Source of the DNA: Azospirillum brasilense
Lineage (GTDB): Bacteria > Pseudomonadota > Alphaproteobacteria > Azospirillales > Azospirillaceae
Length of the DNA stretch: 64,000 bases
Direction of reading: 5' to 3'
Assembly (NCBI RefSeq): GCF_008365405.1
Contig: NZ_QOKV01000025.1
Span: forward strand, 16,443-80,442
In this document: piece by piece, positions 53,462-62,495 of the stretch
Position numbering within the stretch: the stretch's first letter is position 1
How the letters are laid out: the number at the start of each line of letters is the position of its first letter
Position numbers and translations under genes: made by a program
The notes under the pieces: generated by a model
Told to the model about the DNA's origin: nothing
Databases searched by the model: none
Seen by the model: the letters and a program-made list of their open reading frames with translations, nothing else

Positions 53462-53913
53462 TCAGCTCTGGTATGCCAGATCCAATGCGATCAGGCTAAA
53501 ACCTAAAGCTTACTTGAGGTCAAGAAGAAATTTAGGGCAATGAATCGGCCCGATCGGGGCTGAGGCGGACCTGGTCCCCCCAAACACCCCGTCTCATCGC
53601 TGGGTTGCAGCGCCCGGCCTCGGTTTGAGCACGGTATCGGCATGCCCATCGATCGACCCGCCGAATATTCTCCGAGAGAATGGAAAACAGGCGATCAACC
53701 TCTGGTCCGCTCCGGTCATCCTCCCTCTGTCTCGGGCGACGAATTTGACGCAAATCAAAGCCAACTAATGTCCTCCTGGGGAATGGTCGCCCCATGGAGT
53801 TCTCCGTCCTTGAGCCACCGTCCACACCTACAGAGCGGGCCGATGGCGTGATCTCCCCACTGCTGGCTTGTCGGATAGTTCGCTTTTAGGTCACACCACC
53901 CAGGAGATGCTCT
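53462..53913. other. Divergent intergenic region, lower GC
   Basis: About 450 bases between the winged-helix gene and the HD-GYP gene with noticeably lower G+C than the surroundings. Frames at 53532-53825 (minus) have no ribosome-binding site and no recognisable family. It presumably carries promoters in both directions; I could not define them. Confidence 0.35.
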
Positions 53914-55095
53914 TTGAGCCAAGCGCAGCAAATGGCAGTAGGCGGTTTCGTCTACGGGTTCAGCGAAGATCCTTGGATGGAGCAGAGCGGAGGACTTGAG
54001 GAACGGCTCCGGTCGTTGCACGAGGAGATTCGCGAGTGGCCCGGGCTGGAGCATCTGCACCGGATCGCTGTGGCGACCTACGATGCCAAGGGTGAGCGGG
54101 TCCGGACGTTCGTCCACAGCAATGTCGGCCCACGGCCGTTCGATCCCCTCTCCGGCAGGTTGTGCGATTATCCTCTTCTGCAGGCGGTCGCCGAGACGGG
54201 ACGCCCATGGATAGACAATGCGATCGCGTCAGCCCCCGGTTCCACCGGCCCGGGCGGCGGGTTGCTCAAGCAGGGTTTCCGCTCACGCTGCGTGAGCCGC
54301 ATTCACTGGCAAGGCGACCTGTATGGATTCCTTTTCCTGAACTCAAGGAGGGAGGGATTCTTCACCGAACCCGTCGTGTCGGCACTCATGCCCTACCGGC
54401 GGGTCATCGGCGTGCTCGTTGCGTCCGAGATGACCAGCACACGCGCCATGCTGGCGGCCGTGCACACGGCACTCGAGGTCAGCCACTACCGTGATGAGGA
54501 GACCGGCGCTCATCTGAACCGCATGAGTCGCTACGCCCAGCTTGTTGCAGCGAAAATCGCGTCGAAGCACGGCCTTTCGGACGAATTCATCGAGTACGTG
54601 CTCCAGTACGCACCCCTGCACGATGTCGGCAAGGTGGCGGTGCCGGACAGCATCCTGCTCAAGCCCGGCAAGCTGTCGCCGGATGAGTTCGAGGTCATGA
54701 AAACGCATGTGACCAAGGGCTTGGACATCATCAACGCGATGATTCACAACCACGGCCTTGGCGCCCTGCCGCACGCCGCCATTTTGCGCAATGTGGTGGG
54801 CTGTCACCATGAGGCCTTTGACGGCTCCGGCTACCCCAACGGACTTTCCGGCGTGGCCATTCCACTGGAAGCGCGCATCGTCGCGGTCGCCGACGTGTTC
54901 GACGCGCTCACGTCGGAACGTCCCTACAAGGGAGCGTGGACGAACGAGGCCGCAGCGGGTTTCCTCCGGGAGCAGGCGGGCCGGAAGTTCGATCCGGATT
55001 GCGTCGCGGCGCTGCTCTCGGACATGAACGCCATCCTGGCCATCCAGCAGCAGTTCCGCGACACCCCCTCAGGCTTGCTCGCGCCCGGCCGCTGA
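53914..55095 (+). CDS. GAF and HD-GYP c-di-GMP phosphodiesterase
   Basis: A 393-aa protein. Residues 30-170 form a GAF-like sensor (HRIAVATYDAKGERVRTFVH). The rest is HD-GYP with complete motif: HDVGKVAVPDSIL (His236-Asp237), HHEAFDGSGYPNGL (Gly306-Tyr-Pro). It should hydrolyse c-di-GMP and may oppose the diguanylate cyclase at 31707. It starts with TTG 53914, eight bases after AGGAG. It converges on the GAF-kinase gene. Confidence 0.93.
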   Translation: MSQAQQMAVGGFVYGFSEDPWMEQSGGLEERLRSLHEEIREWPGLEHLHRIAVATYDAKGERVRTFVHSNVGPRPFDPLSGRLCDYPLLQAVAETGRPWIDNAIASAPGSTGPGGGLLKQGFRSRCVSRIHWQGDLYGFLFLNSRREGFFTEPVVSALMPYRRVIGVLVASEMTSTRAMLAAVHTALEVSHYRDEETGAHLNRMSRYAQLVAAKIASKHGLSDEFIEYVLQYAPLHDVGKVAVPDSILLKPGKLSPDEFEVMKTHVTKGLDIINAMIHNHGLGALPHAAILRNVVGCHHEAFDGSGYPNGLSGVAIPLEARIVAVADVFDALTSERPYKGAWTNEAAAGFLREQAGRKFDPDCVAALLSDMNAILAIQQQFRDTPSGLLAPGR

Positions 55096-55131
55096 CGCCG
55101 GCCAAACGCTCCCTCGGGCGAGGGCTCTCGA

Positions 55132-56403
55132 TCACCCGCCGATGGACGATGCGACAGAACCAGCCGGCGGCAGGGCGACGCTGATCGTTGTTCCCGTCCC
55201 TGGGCGGGACTTCACCGTGATCGGATAGCCGAGGTGATCCGCCAGCGTCTTCACGATGAACAGGCCCAGGCCAAGGCCAACGACGTCATCCCCGGCTTCG
55301 ATGCGGTAGAACTCTTCGAAAATGTCGGCCAGGGAACTCTCCGGGATGCCTCGGCCGGTATCGGAGACGTCGACCCACACCTTGCCGTCGGCGGTGCGGC
55401 ACACGATCCGGATTTCCCCGCGGTCGGTGTACTTGATGGCGTTGTCGACAAGGTTGTGGAGGATGCGCGACGCAAGCAGCCGGTCCGTACGCACCGTCAC
55501 GCCGCGGCCGCTCCCTTCCATGCGCCAGTCAAGCCCCTTGGCTTCGGCGGCCAGTTGGAACGTCGCCGCGGTGTGCGTCATCAGATCGTCCAACGGGACA
55601 TCTTCGATCCGGACGGCGATCGTGCTGTCGTCCATCCGCACCAGATCCTGCACGCCATCCATCAGTCGCTTCACAACGCCAAGGCAGTGCTTCATCGTCG
55701 ATACGTAGGTTTCCCCGCGAGCGGTCACCCGGGACGACAGCGCGTGGGTGGCGAGGGTCAGGGCATGGACCGGCTGGCGCAGGTCATGGTTCAACGTCGC
55801 GAGGAGGCGGGTGCGCGCCGCGTTGGCCCGCGCCAGTTCCCTGGCCTGCGCGTTTGCGGCTTCGGCCGACTCCTGCAAGGTTTCAAGCAGGCGGACGTTG
55901 GACAGCGCCAGGGCCGCCGATCGGGCGATCGCCAGCAGCAGGGTGACCGTGACCGTGTCGGGCGTGTGCCGCGTCGCCCAATACGCACCGATGGCGGCGA
56001 TTGGCTCGGGCGCGCCGACCGGCACCATGACGAGGCTCCGCACGAAGGTGGGGCGATAGGCGTCGTGTGGAATGCGCGGATCGGCGTAGATGTCCGGAAT
56101 GACCGCCGGCTGTCCGGTCAGCATGGCCCAGCCCGAGATGCACGTGCCCATGGGAAACCGCTGCCCTTTCCACAGCGGACTGATCGCGTCCTCCTCGACG
56201 TAATGGCACAGGTCGCCGTCGCGCAGCACGATGGTGACGCCATCGGCGCCTGTCAGGCGGCGCGCGGTCGTTCGGAGAATGGTAACCACGGTCGGCACGT
56301 CACGGGCGAAGAACAGGCGTTCGTTGAGATCGACGATCGCTGTCAGGTGGTCGGCGTCGCGCAGGGCGGACGGTTGCAGGGCATCGGTGTCGGCAGCGGG
56401 CAT
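55132..56403 (-). CDS. GAF-domain soluble sensor histidine kinase
   Basis: About 423 aa: GAF (residues 25-175, with FPMGTCISGWAMLTGQPAVI), HisKA with His in LLATLNHDLRQPVHAL and HATPase (LVDNAIKYTD, DVSDTGRGIPESS, GLGLGLFIVK). No membrane segment and no receiver. ATG 56403 is used; TTG 56436 would extend it. It is convergent with the HD-GYP gene, so the two may share a signal, but no partner response regulator is visible. Confidence 0.92.
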   Translation of the reverse strand: MPAADTDALQPSALRDADHLTAIVDLNERLFFARDVPTVVTILRTTARRLTGADGVTIVLRDGDLCHYVEEDAISPLWKGQRFPMGTCISGWAMLTGQPAVIPDIYADPRIPHDAYRPTFVRSLVMVPVGAPEPIAAIGAYWATRHTPDTVTVTLLLAIARSAALALSNVRLLETLQESAEAANAQARELARANAARTRLLATLNHDLRQPVHALTLATHALSSRVTARGETYVSTMKHCLGVVKRLMDGVQDLVRMDDSTIAVRIEDVPLDDLMTHTAATFQLAAEAKGLDWRMEGSGRGVTVRTDRLLASRILHNLVDNAIKYTDRGEIRIVCRTADGKVWVDVSDTGRGIPESSLADIFEEFYRIEAGDDVVGLGLGLFIVKTLADHLGYPITVKSRPGTGTTISVALPPAGSVASSIGG

Positions 56404-56584
56404 CAGCCACGGTTCCCAGGCGGTTCGCCACGCCAACCTTCATTGGCGTGAAGAAGCGCACGAACGCTTCATAGCCCGAAATATAGCGCATGGAAGCCGC
56501 TTTCGCAGCAGGAACTCCAGCGCCATCGATGGCCGATTCCTGGGATATCGCAACCTTTCGATGTCGGTTCCGTTCCGAGGAAAA

Positions 56585-56848
56585 TTGAGATGGTCCCCGT
56601 TTCCCGGACAGATTTGCGGCTGGAATAAGCTTGGTTCAGGTTCGTGTTATGCCGCCAATCCGATCCGGTCGGGTGTGCTCTCGTAGGCCTCCGCCAGGGT
56701 TCTGCCATCGAGCGCGGGGTGCGGTCGGTCGGCGTTGCAGTCGTCGATCCAGCGCCCGATCCCGGATCGGGCCTCGCTGCCGGTCTCGAAGCCATGGAGA
56801 TACACGCGCTCGTATTTCATCGATCGCCACCGAACATGAACCATTCAT
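56585..56848 (-). pseudogene. IS3-family transposase (orfB) C-terminal fragment
   Basis: A minus-strand frame at 56647-56844 reads VRWRSMKYERVYLHGFETGS, then IGRWIDDCNADRPHPALDGR and TLAEAYES, the C-terminus of an IS3-family DDE integrase (RRPH-like segment RPHPAL). The Asp-Glu catalytic part and all upstream sequence are missing. The bases at 56585-56625 (GATGGTCCCCGTTTCCCGG) look like an IS3 terminal end. Dead fragment, marking past insertion. Confidence 0.8.
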
Positions 56849-56866
56849 GCGCCGTCCGTATGAGTT

Positions 56867-56909
56867 GGAGACGCGTGGTCGCTCGCAAATCTTGCGACCA
56901 CACGTCTCC
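56867..56909. terminator. Large hairpin downstream of the AidA/PixA-like operon
   Basis: Left arm 56867-56882 (GGAGACGCGTGGTCGC) and right arm 56894-56909 (GCGACCACACGTCTCC) pair at 15 of 16 positions around an 11-nt loop. It lies about 40 bases after the last gene of the minus-strand operon and beside the IS3 remnant; it could be a terminator without T-tract or a mobile-element end. Confidence 0.6.
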
Positions 56910-56948
56910 GACGGTCCGCGCCCCTTGGGAAAGAGGGAACGCCGAAGG

Positions 56949-57512
56949 TCACGCGGCGTTGGCCTGATCCATGGCGACGACTTCCAGGGACGGGCCGTCC
57001 AGTTCGAAATACTTCTTCTTGTCGGGGTCCTCGGTGCTGCATTCGATGATCAGGCGGTACTTGTAGATGCCGGGTTCCAGATCGGGGCGCAGCATGCCGG
57101 CCCAGTAATAGTAGACCGGCGTCCAGGGGCTGCGCATCGCGTCAGGCCCGCCATAGACCTTCAGGTTGATGCAAAGCTGGTTGGAACGCGCGGTGCCGTC
57201 GTCGTGCAGGAACACGATGTTGGAGATGCGGGCGAAGGGCGGCCAGGTGCCATCGGGACGCTTCTGCTGGTCCATGCAGTAGACCAGCCAGTTCAGCGCC
57301 TGCCCCTGCTGGCAGTAGGTGCGCAGATCCGACGTGCCCTTGCCGGTGCTGGAGCCGCTGTTGTCCAACAGCGCGGCATTGTTCTCCAGCGTGTCGGTGC
57401 GCACGGCCCCGGCCACGTCGATGATGGTGACGATGTTCAGCTGGGTGGCCGCCAGCATGATCGCCGGATTGCGGTCGGCGCCGTGCTGCGCGTGCGTGTG
57501 CTTCGTGGTCAT
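56949..57512 (-). CDS. AidA/PixA-like protein, copy 4 (operon end)
   Basis: A 187-aa protein. After a short leader (MTTKHTHAQHGADRNPAIML) it reads NIVTIIDVAGAVRTDTLENN and AALLDNSGSSTGKGTSDLRT, the family-like pattern of an I-x-x-IDV start and a GxGT-x-DL element, and later PVYYYWAGMLRPDLEPGIYK. I place it in the AidA/PixA inclusion-body-protein family on this pattern. Its ATG overlaps the previous stop as ATGA (57509-57512). The Cys and Trp content differs from copies 1-3, so the paralogues have diverged. Confidence 0.6.
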   Translation of the reverse strand: MTTKHTHAQHGADRNPAIMLAATQLNIVTIIDVAGAVRTDTLENNAALLDNSGSSTGKGTSDLRTYCQQGQALNWLVYCMDQQKRPDGTWPPFARISNIVFLHDDGTARSNQLCINLKVYGGPDAMRSPWTPVYYYWAGMLRPDLEPGIYKYRLIIECSTEDPDKKKYFELDGPSLEVVAMDQANAA

Positions 57513-57949
57513 GCTGCGATCTCCGAGGTCTCCGCGCCCGAGCGCTGCACCCCGTTCCCGTCGATCAGGCGGGAGGTGCGGTCCGTGCTCATCGTCTTGG
57601 TCTTGGTGCCGAGTTCGAAGGTGAGGCCGTAGGGCAGATCGCCCACCGGCTTCTTCACCACGCCGGTCCAATAGGAGACGTTGGTGCCGGGATAGGTGTT
57701 CTTCGTCACCTCGACGAGATCGGCCGGCACATCGACCGCGCTCAAAGCGGCATAGGCCTCGCATTCGATGGGCACCACCGACCAGATGATCTGGTCCCCC
57801 GGCGCCACGGCGGTGGCAAGGTGGCTGGTGTTCTGGTCGAGAGAACCGTACAGCCGGTTGTTGTCGAACATGAAGAGGTGCCCGGTCACCGTTTCCGTCT
57901 CCAGCACGCTGACGACGTCGATGACCAGGCGGACGGTGATCTGTCTCAT
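57509..57949 (-). CDS. AidA/PixA-like protein, copy 3
   Basis: A 146-aa protein beginning MRQITVRLVIDVVSVLETET, with the segment DNNRLYGSLDQNTSHLATAV and later GDQIIWSVVPIECEAYAALS and NTYPGTNVSYWTGVVKKPVG. It shares the short beta-rich layout of its neighbours. Its ATG overlaps the stop of copy 2 as ATGA (57946-57949) and its stop overlaps the start of copy 4 likewise: three genes translationally coupled. Family assignment moderate. Confidence 0.65.
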   Translation of the reverse strand: MRQITVRLVIDVVSVLETETVTGHLFMFDNNRLYGSLDQNTSHLATAVAPGDQIIWSVVPIECEAYAALSAVDVPADLVEVTKNTYPGTNVSYWTGVVKKPVGDLPYGLTFELGTKTKTMSTDRTSRLIDGNGVQRSGAETSEIAA

Positions 57950-58755
57950 AACGCGCCTCCCGCACAAATCGAGGCCGCCGGCACCATGGGCAACACGCCC
58001 GGAGCGATGCAGCCGGTGAAACCATTGACGTTCAGGGCCTTGGTCACAGTGATCGAGGATGTCTGGGTGAAGGTGCGCGGCACCCACAGGACGCGGCCCT
58101 TTTCGGCCACCGGCTCGTGCAGGACGACGTCCAAGCTGTAGACGTGCTGCCCCACCTTGCTGGTGTCCACCGACGCGCTCCAGTACCAGCCCTCGGTGTA
58201 GACGTCGGGTGAGCCGTAGAGCGCCGGGTACATCACGCCCTGGTCCACGGCCGGGCCGTAGATGTTGGTGACCACCGGCGGCAGGTTGCCGGCCGCGGCG
58301 AGGTCGAACCTGTCCACCGCCTCGCCCTGGCTGTTCATCACCGTGCCGTGCAGGGTCCGCACCTCGCCGTCGCGGTTGCGCACATGCAGGGACGGCGAGC
58401 GCTGGCCGTTCTCGTGGTCGCCCAGCAGCTTGGCGATGGCGTTGGGCGTGCGCGCGGCCTTGACGGCGGTCAGCAGGCGGGCGTTGCTTTCCGCCGCGCG
58501 GTGGCGGTGATGGAAGGCGCGCGGCAGCGTGTTCGGCACGCCGGACACGCCGATGGTGATCCAGTTCAGCACGGCTTCCGCCGCCTGCGACCCGTCCACG
58601 TTGTGCACGCCGATGACTTGGGTGGACAGCTCGCCCGACGTATCGCCGGGAACGGCGAAGTTCTGCGTGTTGTCCACCACGTACGCGTTGTTGTCGAGCG
58701 TGCCTTCGATCAGCGCCGCTTCGACATCGATGACCGTGACGATGGAAATCTGCAC
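57946..58755 (-). CDS. AidA/PixA-like protein, copy 2 (long)
   Basis: A 269-aa relative of the other copies: MQISIVTVIDVEAALIEGTL and DNNAYVVDNTQNFAVPGDTS at the start, then a long insert (PNTLPRAFHHRHRAAESNAR, LHVRNRDGEVRTLHGTVMNS) and PALYGSPDVYTEGWYWSASV. GTG 58755 has GGGGA upstream. The insert and length make it distinct; it may be a fusion of two related units. Confidence 0.6.
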   Translation of the reverse strand: MQISIVTVIDVEAALIEGTLDNNAYVVDNTQNFAVPGDTSGELSTQVIGVHNVDGSQAAEAVLNWITIGVSGVPNTLPRAFHHRHRAAESNARLLTAVKAARTPNAIAKLLGDHENGQRSPSLHVRNRDGEVRTLHGTVMNSQGEAVDRFDLAAAGNLPPVVTNIYGPAVDQGVMYPALYGSPDVYTEGWYWSASVDTSKVGQHVYSLDVVLHEPVAEKGRVLWVPRTFTQTSSITVTKALNVNGFTGCIAPGVLPMVPAASICAGGAL

Positions 58756-58823
58756 CTTCGTCCCCTTTCAAGTCGGGCCCTTTCGGATCGGGGCCCTTTT
58801 CAGATCAGACCTGTGGAGGCCGA

Positions 58824-59312
58824 TCAGAGAGCCGCGCCGGCCCCCTGGGCCGCGGAGGCGGCCTGGGCGGAAACCTGGGCCGCCAGCGGCGGCGCATACA
58901 CCAGCGACGGGCCGTCGATGATCAGCCGCCTCGTGATCGCCCCGCCGAAGGCGAGCGTCAGGCGGTAGGGATAGTCGACGCCGGGGAGCAGCCCCCAGGG
59001 CACGTAGCCTTCCCAACGCCGGGCCCAAATGGGATCCGGACGCGGCGGCGTGGGGAACTGCGCCCCATCGGGCAGGCCGGCCGGATGCGGGCCGAAGGTC
59101 AGGCTGTCCAGCCAGACCGGCGTCTGCACGTCGATGGGCGCCAGCGACCAGCGCACCAGCTGGCCGGGATAGGCGGGGCTGCGCAGCTGCGGCGTCCCCC
59201 GGCCGGCGCTGGTCACCGGACTGTCGTCGTACAGGAAGACGGCCGCCTCGACCGGGCTGTCGACCAGCAAGGCGATCACATCCACGAAGATTTGTATGTT
59301 CAAGACAGACAT
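58824..59312 (-). CDS. AidA/PixA-like protein, copy 1
   Basis: A 162-aa protein starting MSVLNIQIFVDVIALLVDSP with DDSPVTSAGRGTPQLRSPAY and later VDYPYRLTLAFGGAITRRLI. ATG 59312 follows AGAGAGG. Its C-terminus is an Ala/Gln-rich tail. First of the four small genes, about 55 nt after the PaaK-like gene. Same caution on family as for the others. Confidence 0.6.
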   Translation of the reverse strand: MSVLNIQIFVDVIALLVDSPVEAAVFLYDDSPVTSAGRGTPQLRSPAYPGQLVRWSLAPIDVQTPVWLDSLTFGPHPAGLPDGAQFPTPPRPDPIWARRWEGYVPWGLLPGVDYPYRLTLAFGGAITRRLIIDGPSLVYAPPLAAQVSAQAASAAQGAGAAL

Positions 59313-59367
59313 GGAGCCTCTCTTTGCCTGGGCATCATGGTTCGTGACGGGTGTTCGGCGGGTTGCC

Positions 59368-60912
59368 TCAAACGCGGTCGATGACGAGCGGCACCTTGCC
59401 CACCTCGGTGCGGACGAGGTCCGGGCCGCCGGGCTCCACCAAGCGGATGCCGAACCCGTAGCCGGAGCGGCGCAAGGCGGCCTCATTGGCTTCCAGCCCG
59501 TTGAAGACGGACAGGGAGCGGATCAGCCCGGCCATGACCAGCGGCGCCGACCCTTCCGGCCCCAGACGGGACGCCACATGGGGCACCAGCGCCTGCGCGC
59601 CCGGCACGCCGATCACCAGATGCAGCTCCCGGTTGGCGCGGTTGACCTGGAACTGCAGGTCCGTGGCGACCGCCTCGATGTCCAGCACCTGGTTGCGGCG
59701 GAACTCCTCGATGATCCCGGCCAGCGCCTGCGGGGCGGCGTACTGGGAATCGCCGATGTGCATGAAGTCGCCGCTGCGGCCGGCGTATTCGAACCGCAGA
59801 GCGTTCAGCCCGGCGTCCTTGCGGTCGGCGCGGCGGATCACCCGGTCGCCGACCTTGTAGCGCAGGCACGGGGCGGCGTTGCCGAACAGGCGGGTGACGA
59901 CCAGCTCGCCCTCTTCCCCCTCCTTCACCCAGCGGCCGTCGGCATCGACGATCTCCACCAGGTGCAGGCCGGGCACCGCGGTCAGCAGCGGGCTGTCCGC
60001 ATCCAGCTGCAGGCCGATGGTCTCCGCCTGGGTGGCTGCGAAATAGCTGAGGATCGACAGGTTCGGGTAGGCCGCCTTCAGGTCGGCGCGCACCTTCGGC
60101 GTCAGGACGCCGCTGCCGTACAGCGCGACACGGAAGCTCTCCCGCGCGGTCTCCGACAGGCCGTCGGCGAAGGCGGCAAGAAGCGCGATGCTCTGCGTGA
60201 TGCCCATGATGGCCTTGGGGCCGGGGTAGGACATCATCAGCTGGAACACGTCCTTGCTCATCGGGCCGGCGCCGATGTAGTTGACGCCGGGAATCTTCTG
60301 GAGCACGCCGCCGACCATGGTGCCGCTGCTCCACATCTGATAGTCGGCCAGAGTGGTCGCGACCCACTTGGCGCCGTCGCCCGGCAGGTGACGGGCCATC
60401 ATGTGCCGGCCCATGAAGGCGCCGGCCCAGGCGTAGGTCTCCTGCAACTCGTCCAGCGGGTAGACGGTCTCCGACGGCTTGCCGGAGGACGTGCCGCCGC
60501 TCGCCACGATCTCGAATCCGCAGCGATCGATGGGCACGACCATGCCGGGGCGGGCTTCCGTGAACAGCTCGCGGAAGGTCTCCTTGTCGGTGATCGGCAA
60601 CGCCTGGAAGGCCTCGAAGCTGTCGACCGGCGCGGCGCCGGCCGCGCCGTCGATGCGGGCGCGCCACAGCGGGTTGACGCGCGCGATCTCCACCAGCTGG
60701 TGCAGGCGACGCTGCACCAGCGCGTCCTGCACATCCGACGGCATTTCGTCCACCGTGCGGTCGAGCCGCCTTTCCGCGTCCCGCAGCACCGACAGGAAGG
60801 ACGGCAGCGCCAGCACGTCATCGATGCTGCGGGGCTGCAAGACCGTGTCCGGCATGACCGAAAGGGCAAGCTCCTGCCCGGAAAGATTCGCGTCCGCCTG
60901 CTGCATCAGCAT
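59368..60912 (-). CDS. PaaK/CapK-like adenylate-forming enzyme
   Basis: A 514-aa member of the ANL (adenylation) superfamily of the phenylacetate-CoA ligase type: phosphate loop GGTSSGKPSETVYP, then ARVNPLWRARIDGAAGAAP near the front, YFAATQAETIGLQ in the core, and the hinge Asp region RFEYAGRSGDFMHIGDSQ. It should activate an acid as acyl-AMP and pass it to a thiol or amine. The start ATG 60912 overlaps the decarboxylase stop (60906) by 7 nt, so the two genes are coupled. No carrier protein gene is visible. Confidence 0.85.
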   Translation of the reverse strand: MLMQQADANLSGQELALSVMPDTVLQPRSIDDVLALPSFLSVLRDAERRLDRTVDEMPSDVQDALVQRRLHQLVEIARVNPLWRARIDGAAGAAPVDSFEAFQALPITDKETFRELFTEARPGMVVPIDRCGFEIVASGGTSSGKPSETVYPLDELQETYAWAGAFMGRHMMARHLPGDGAKWVATTLADYQMWSSGTMVGGVLQKIPGVNYIGAGPMSKDVFQLMMSYPGPKAIMGITQSIALLAAFADGLSETARESFRVALYGSGVLTPKVRADLKAAYPNLSILSYFAATQAETIGLQLDADSPLLTAVPGLHLVEIVDADGRWVKEGEEGELVVTRLFGNAAPCLRYKVGDRVIRRADRKDAGLNALRFEYAGRSGDFMHIGDSQYAAPQALAGIIEEFRRNQVLDIEAVATDLQFQVNRANRELHLVIGVPGAQALVPHVASRLGPEGSAPLVMAGLIRSLSVFNGLEANEAALRRSGYGFGIRLVEPGGPDLVRTEVGKVPLVIDRV

Positions 60913-62495
60913 GTTTTTTCCACCGTCCAAATATGGGGTTTGTTGTCGTTGCGCGTGCTCTCGCCGGCCCAGTCGCGGCGTATCTCGCGGGCGTGCCGGC
61001 GGATTTCGTCGGTCAGGGCATCGATGTCGGACAGGCCGATCTGGTGATTCATCATCACGATCCGCAGGACCGTCGAACCGTCCAGTTCCACCTTGGAGAC
61101 GAAGTAGCGCCCCTCCGCTCGGATGCGGTCGCGCAACGCCAGCTGCAAGGTGCTGAGCTGCGATTCCGGCAGTCCGGCGGGCCGGTGCACGAAGCACAGG
61201 ATGTTGGATTCCGGCTGGTGCAGGACTTCGAAATCTGGCTGGGCAGCCAGATGGTCGTGGGCCTGCCGGGTAAGATCGACCAGATAGTCCAACTTCTGCT
61301 CGAAGAAGCGCCGGCCGAACAGCGCCCAGACCAGCCACAGGTTCAGGATGGCCGGCCGCTTGGTGCATTCGAAGTTCTTGATGCCGCTCTGAAAGCGGCT
61401 CATCTCGTCCTCGACGGGGTCGAAGACGTAGCTGTGCTTTTCCGGGAAGGCAGCGCTGGCCGCTTCGGGGTCGCGGTAGAACAGCAGGGTGCACAGCGCC
61501 GGCACGAACAGCGTCTTGTGCGCGTCCAGGCAGAAGGAATCGGCCAGTTCCAGCCCCTTCAGCCGCGGGCGCAGCCGGTCGGAAACGAGCAGCGCGCCGT
61601 TGTGCGCGGCGTCCACGTGGAACCACGCATCGCGCTTGCGCGCCTCGGCCGCGAGGTCCTCCAGCGGGTCGATGGCGCCGACGGAGGTGGTGCCCGCGGC
61701 GCCCACAATGCAGAAAACGTCCAGTCCGCGCGCCTTGGCCTCGTCAAGGGCCGCCACGGCGCCGTTGATGTCGATCTGCCGGCGGTCGTTCAGCGGCATG
61801 CGGACCACCTGATCGACGCCGAGGCCGAGGATCCCGGCGAGCCGGCTGACCGAATAGTGCGATTCCGCGCCGAAGGCGATGGCCGGGCGCCCCCGCCCAC
61901 GGCCCGTGGCGCTCACGCCGTCGGTCCAGCTGCCGCCCAGCTTGCGGTTGCGGGCCACCAGCACGGCGGTCATGTTGGCGAGCGACGCGCCGGAGGTGGT
62001 CACCATATCGAAGCGGCCAAGCTCCCAACCGAGTAGGCGGCCGAACTCCTCCGCGATGAGCTTGTCAGCGACGTTCGCCAACTGCCCGGCCTCGTAATAG
62101 GAGGCGGGCTGCGGCGCCATGGCGCTGACCATGTCGAAGACGGCCGACACCGGCACGACGGAGGAGAACTGCCGGGCCATGTAGCCCCGCGAATTCACCT
62201 TGATGCCCGTACGGATGTAGAGATCGAGGATGTCGGCGAAGCGCTTGGCGTCGAAGCTGTCTTTCGCCCCCACCATCAGCGCCCGCGCGGCAGCCAGCAA
62301 GGTGTTCGGCCTTTCTAGGACGACCCCCTGGATCTCGTCGCTTTCCAGCAGTTCGGAAAGCTTGCCGGCGGCGATATCGACCGCCGTGTTGAAGCTCTCC
62401 ACGTCAAAGGCATTCATGAACTCTTCAGCGGATGAGGAGGTCACCGTGCTGATCGACAAAGGGCGAGGCCGCTTTGATAAGGAAGCAGTATACAT
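60906..62495 (-). CDS. Group II PLP-dependent amino-acid decarboxylase
   Basis: A protein of about 529 aa (503 aa if ATG 62417 is used) in the aromatic-L-amino-acid/glutamate decarboxylase family. PLP-site landmarks: TTSGASLANMTAVLVARNRK, AGTTSVGAIDPLEDLA, WFHVDAAHNGALL and the lysine in DAHKTLFVP. I chose ATG 62495 for AGGA upstream. It would make an amine from an amino acid and CO2. It is the first gene of the operon and lies beside the AT-rich block. Substrate cannot be told from sequence, but tyrosine/tryptophan/glutamate-type acids are the usual ones. Confidence 0.88.
   Translation of the reverse strand: MYTASLSKRPRPLSISTVTSSSAEEFMNAFDVESFNTAVDIAAGKLSELLESDEIQGVVLERPNTLLAAARALMVGAKDSFDAKRFADILDLYIRTGIKVNSRGYMARQFSSVVPVSAVFDMVSAMAPQPASYYEAGQLANVADKLIAEEFGRLLGWELGRFDMVTTSGASLANMTAVLVARNRKLGGSWTDGVSATGRGRGRPAIAFGAESHYSVSRLAGILGLGVDQVVRMPLNDRRQIDINGAVAALDEAKARGLDVFCIVGAAGTTSVGAIDPLEDLAAEARKRDAWFHVDAAHNGALLVSDRLRPRLKGLELADSFCLDAHKTLFVPALCTLLFYRDPEAASAAFPEKHSYVFDPVEDEMSRFQSGIKNFECTKRPAILNLWLVWALFGRRFFEQKLDYLVDLTRQAHDHLAAQPDFEVLHQPESNILCFVHRPAGLPESQLSTLQLALRDRIRAEGRYFVSKVELDGSTVLRIVMMNHQIGLSDIDALTDEIRRHAREIRRDWAGESTRNDNKPHIWTVEKTC

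Noticed and set aside
53532..53825. 97-aa minus frame in the HD-GYP upstream region
   Set aside because: No start signal and low-complexity Arg/Asp content; not supported.
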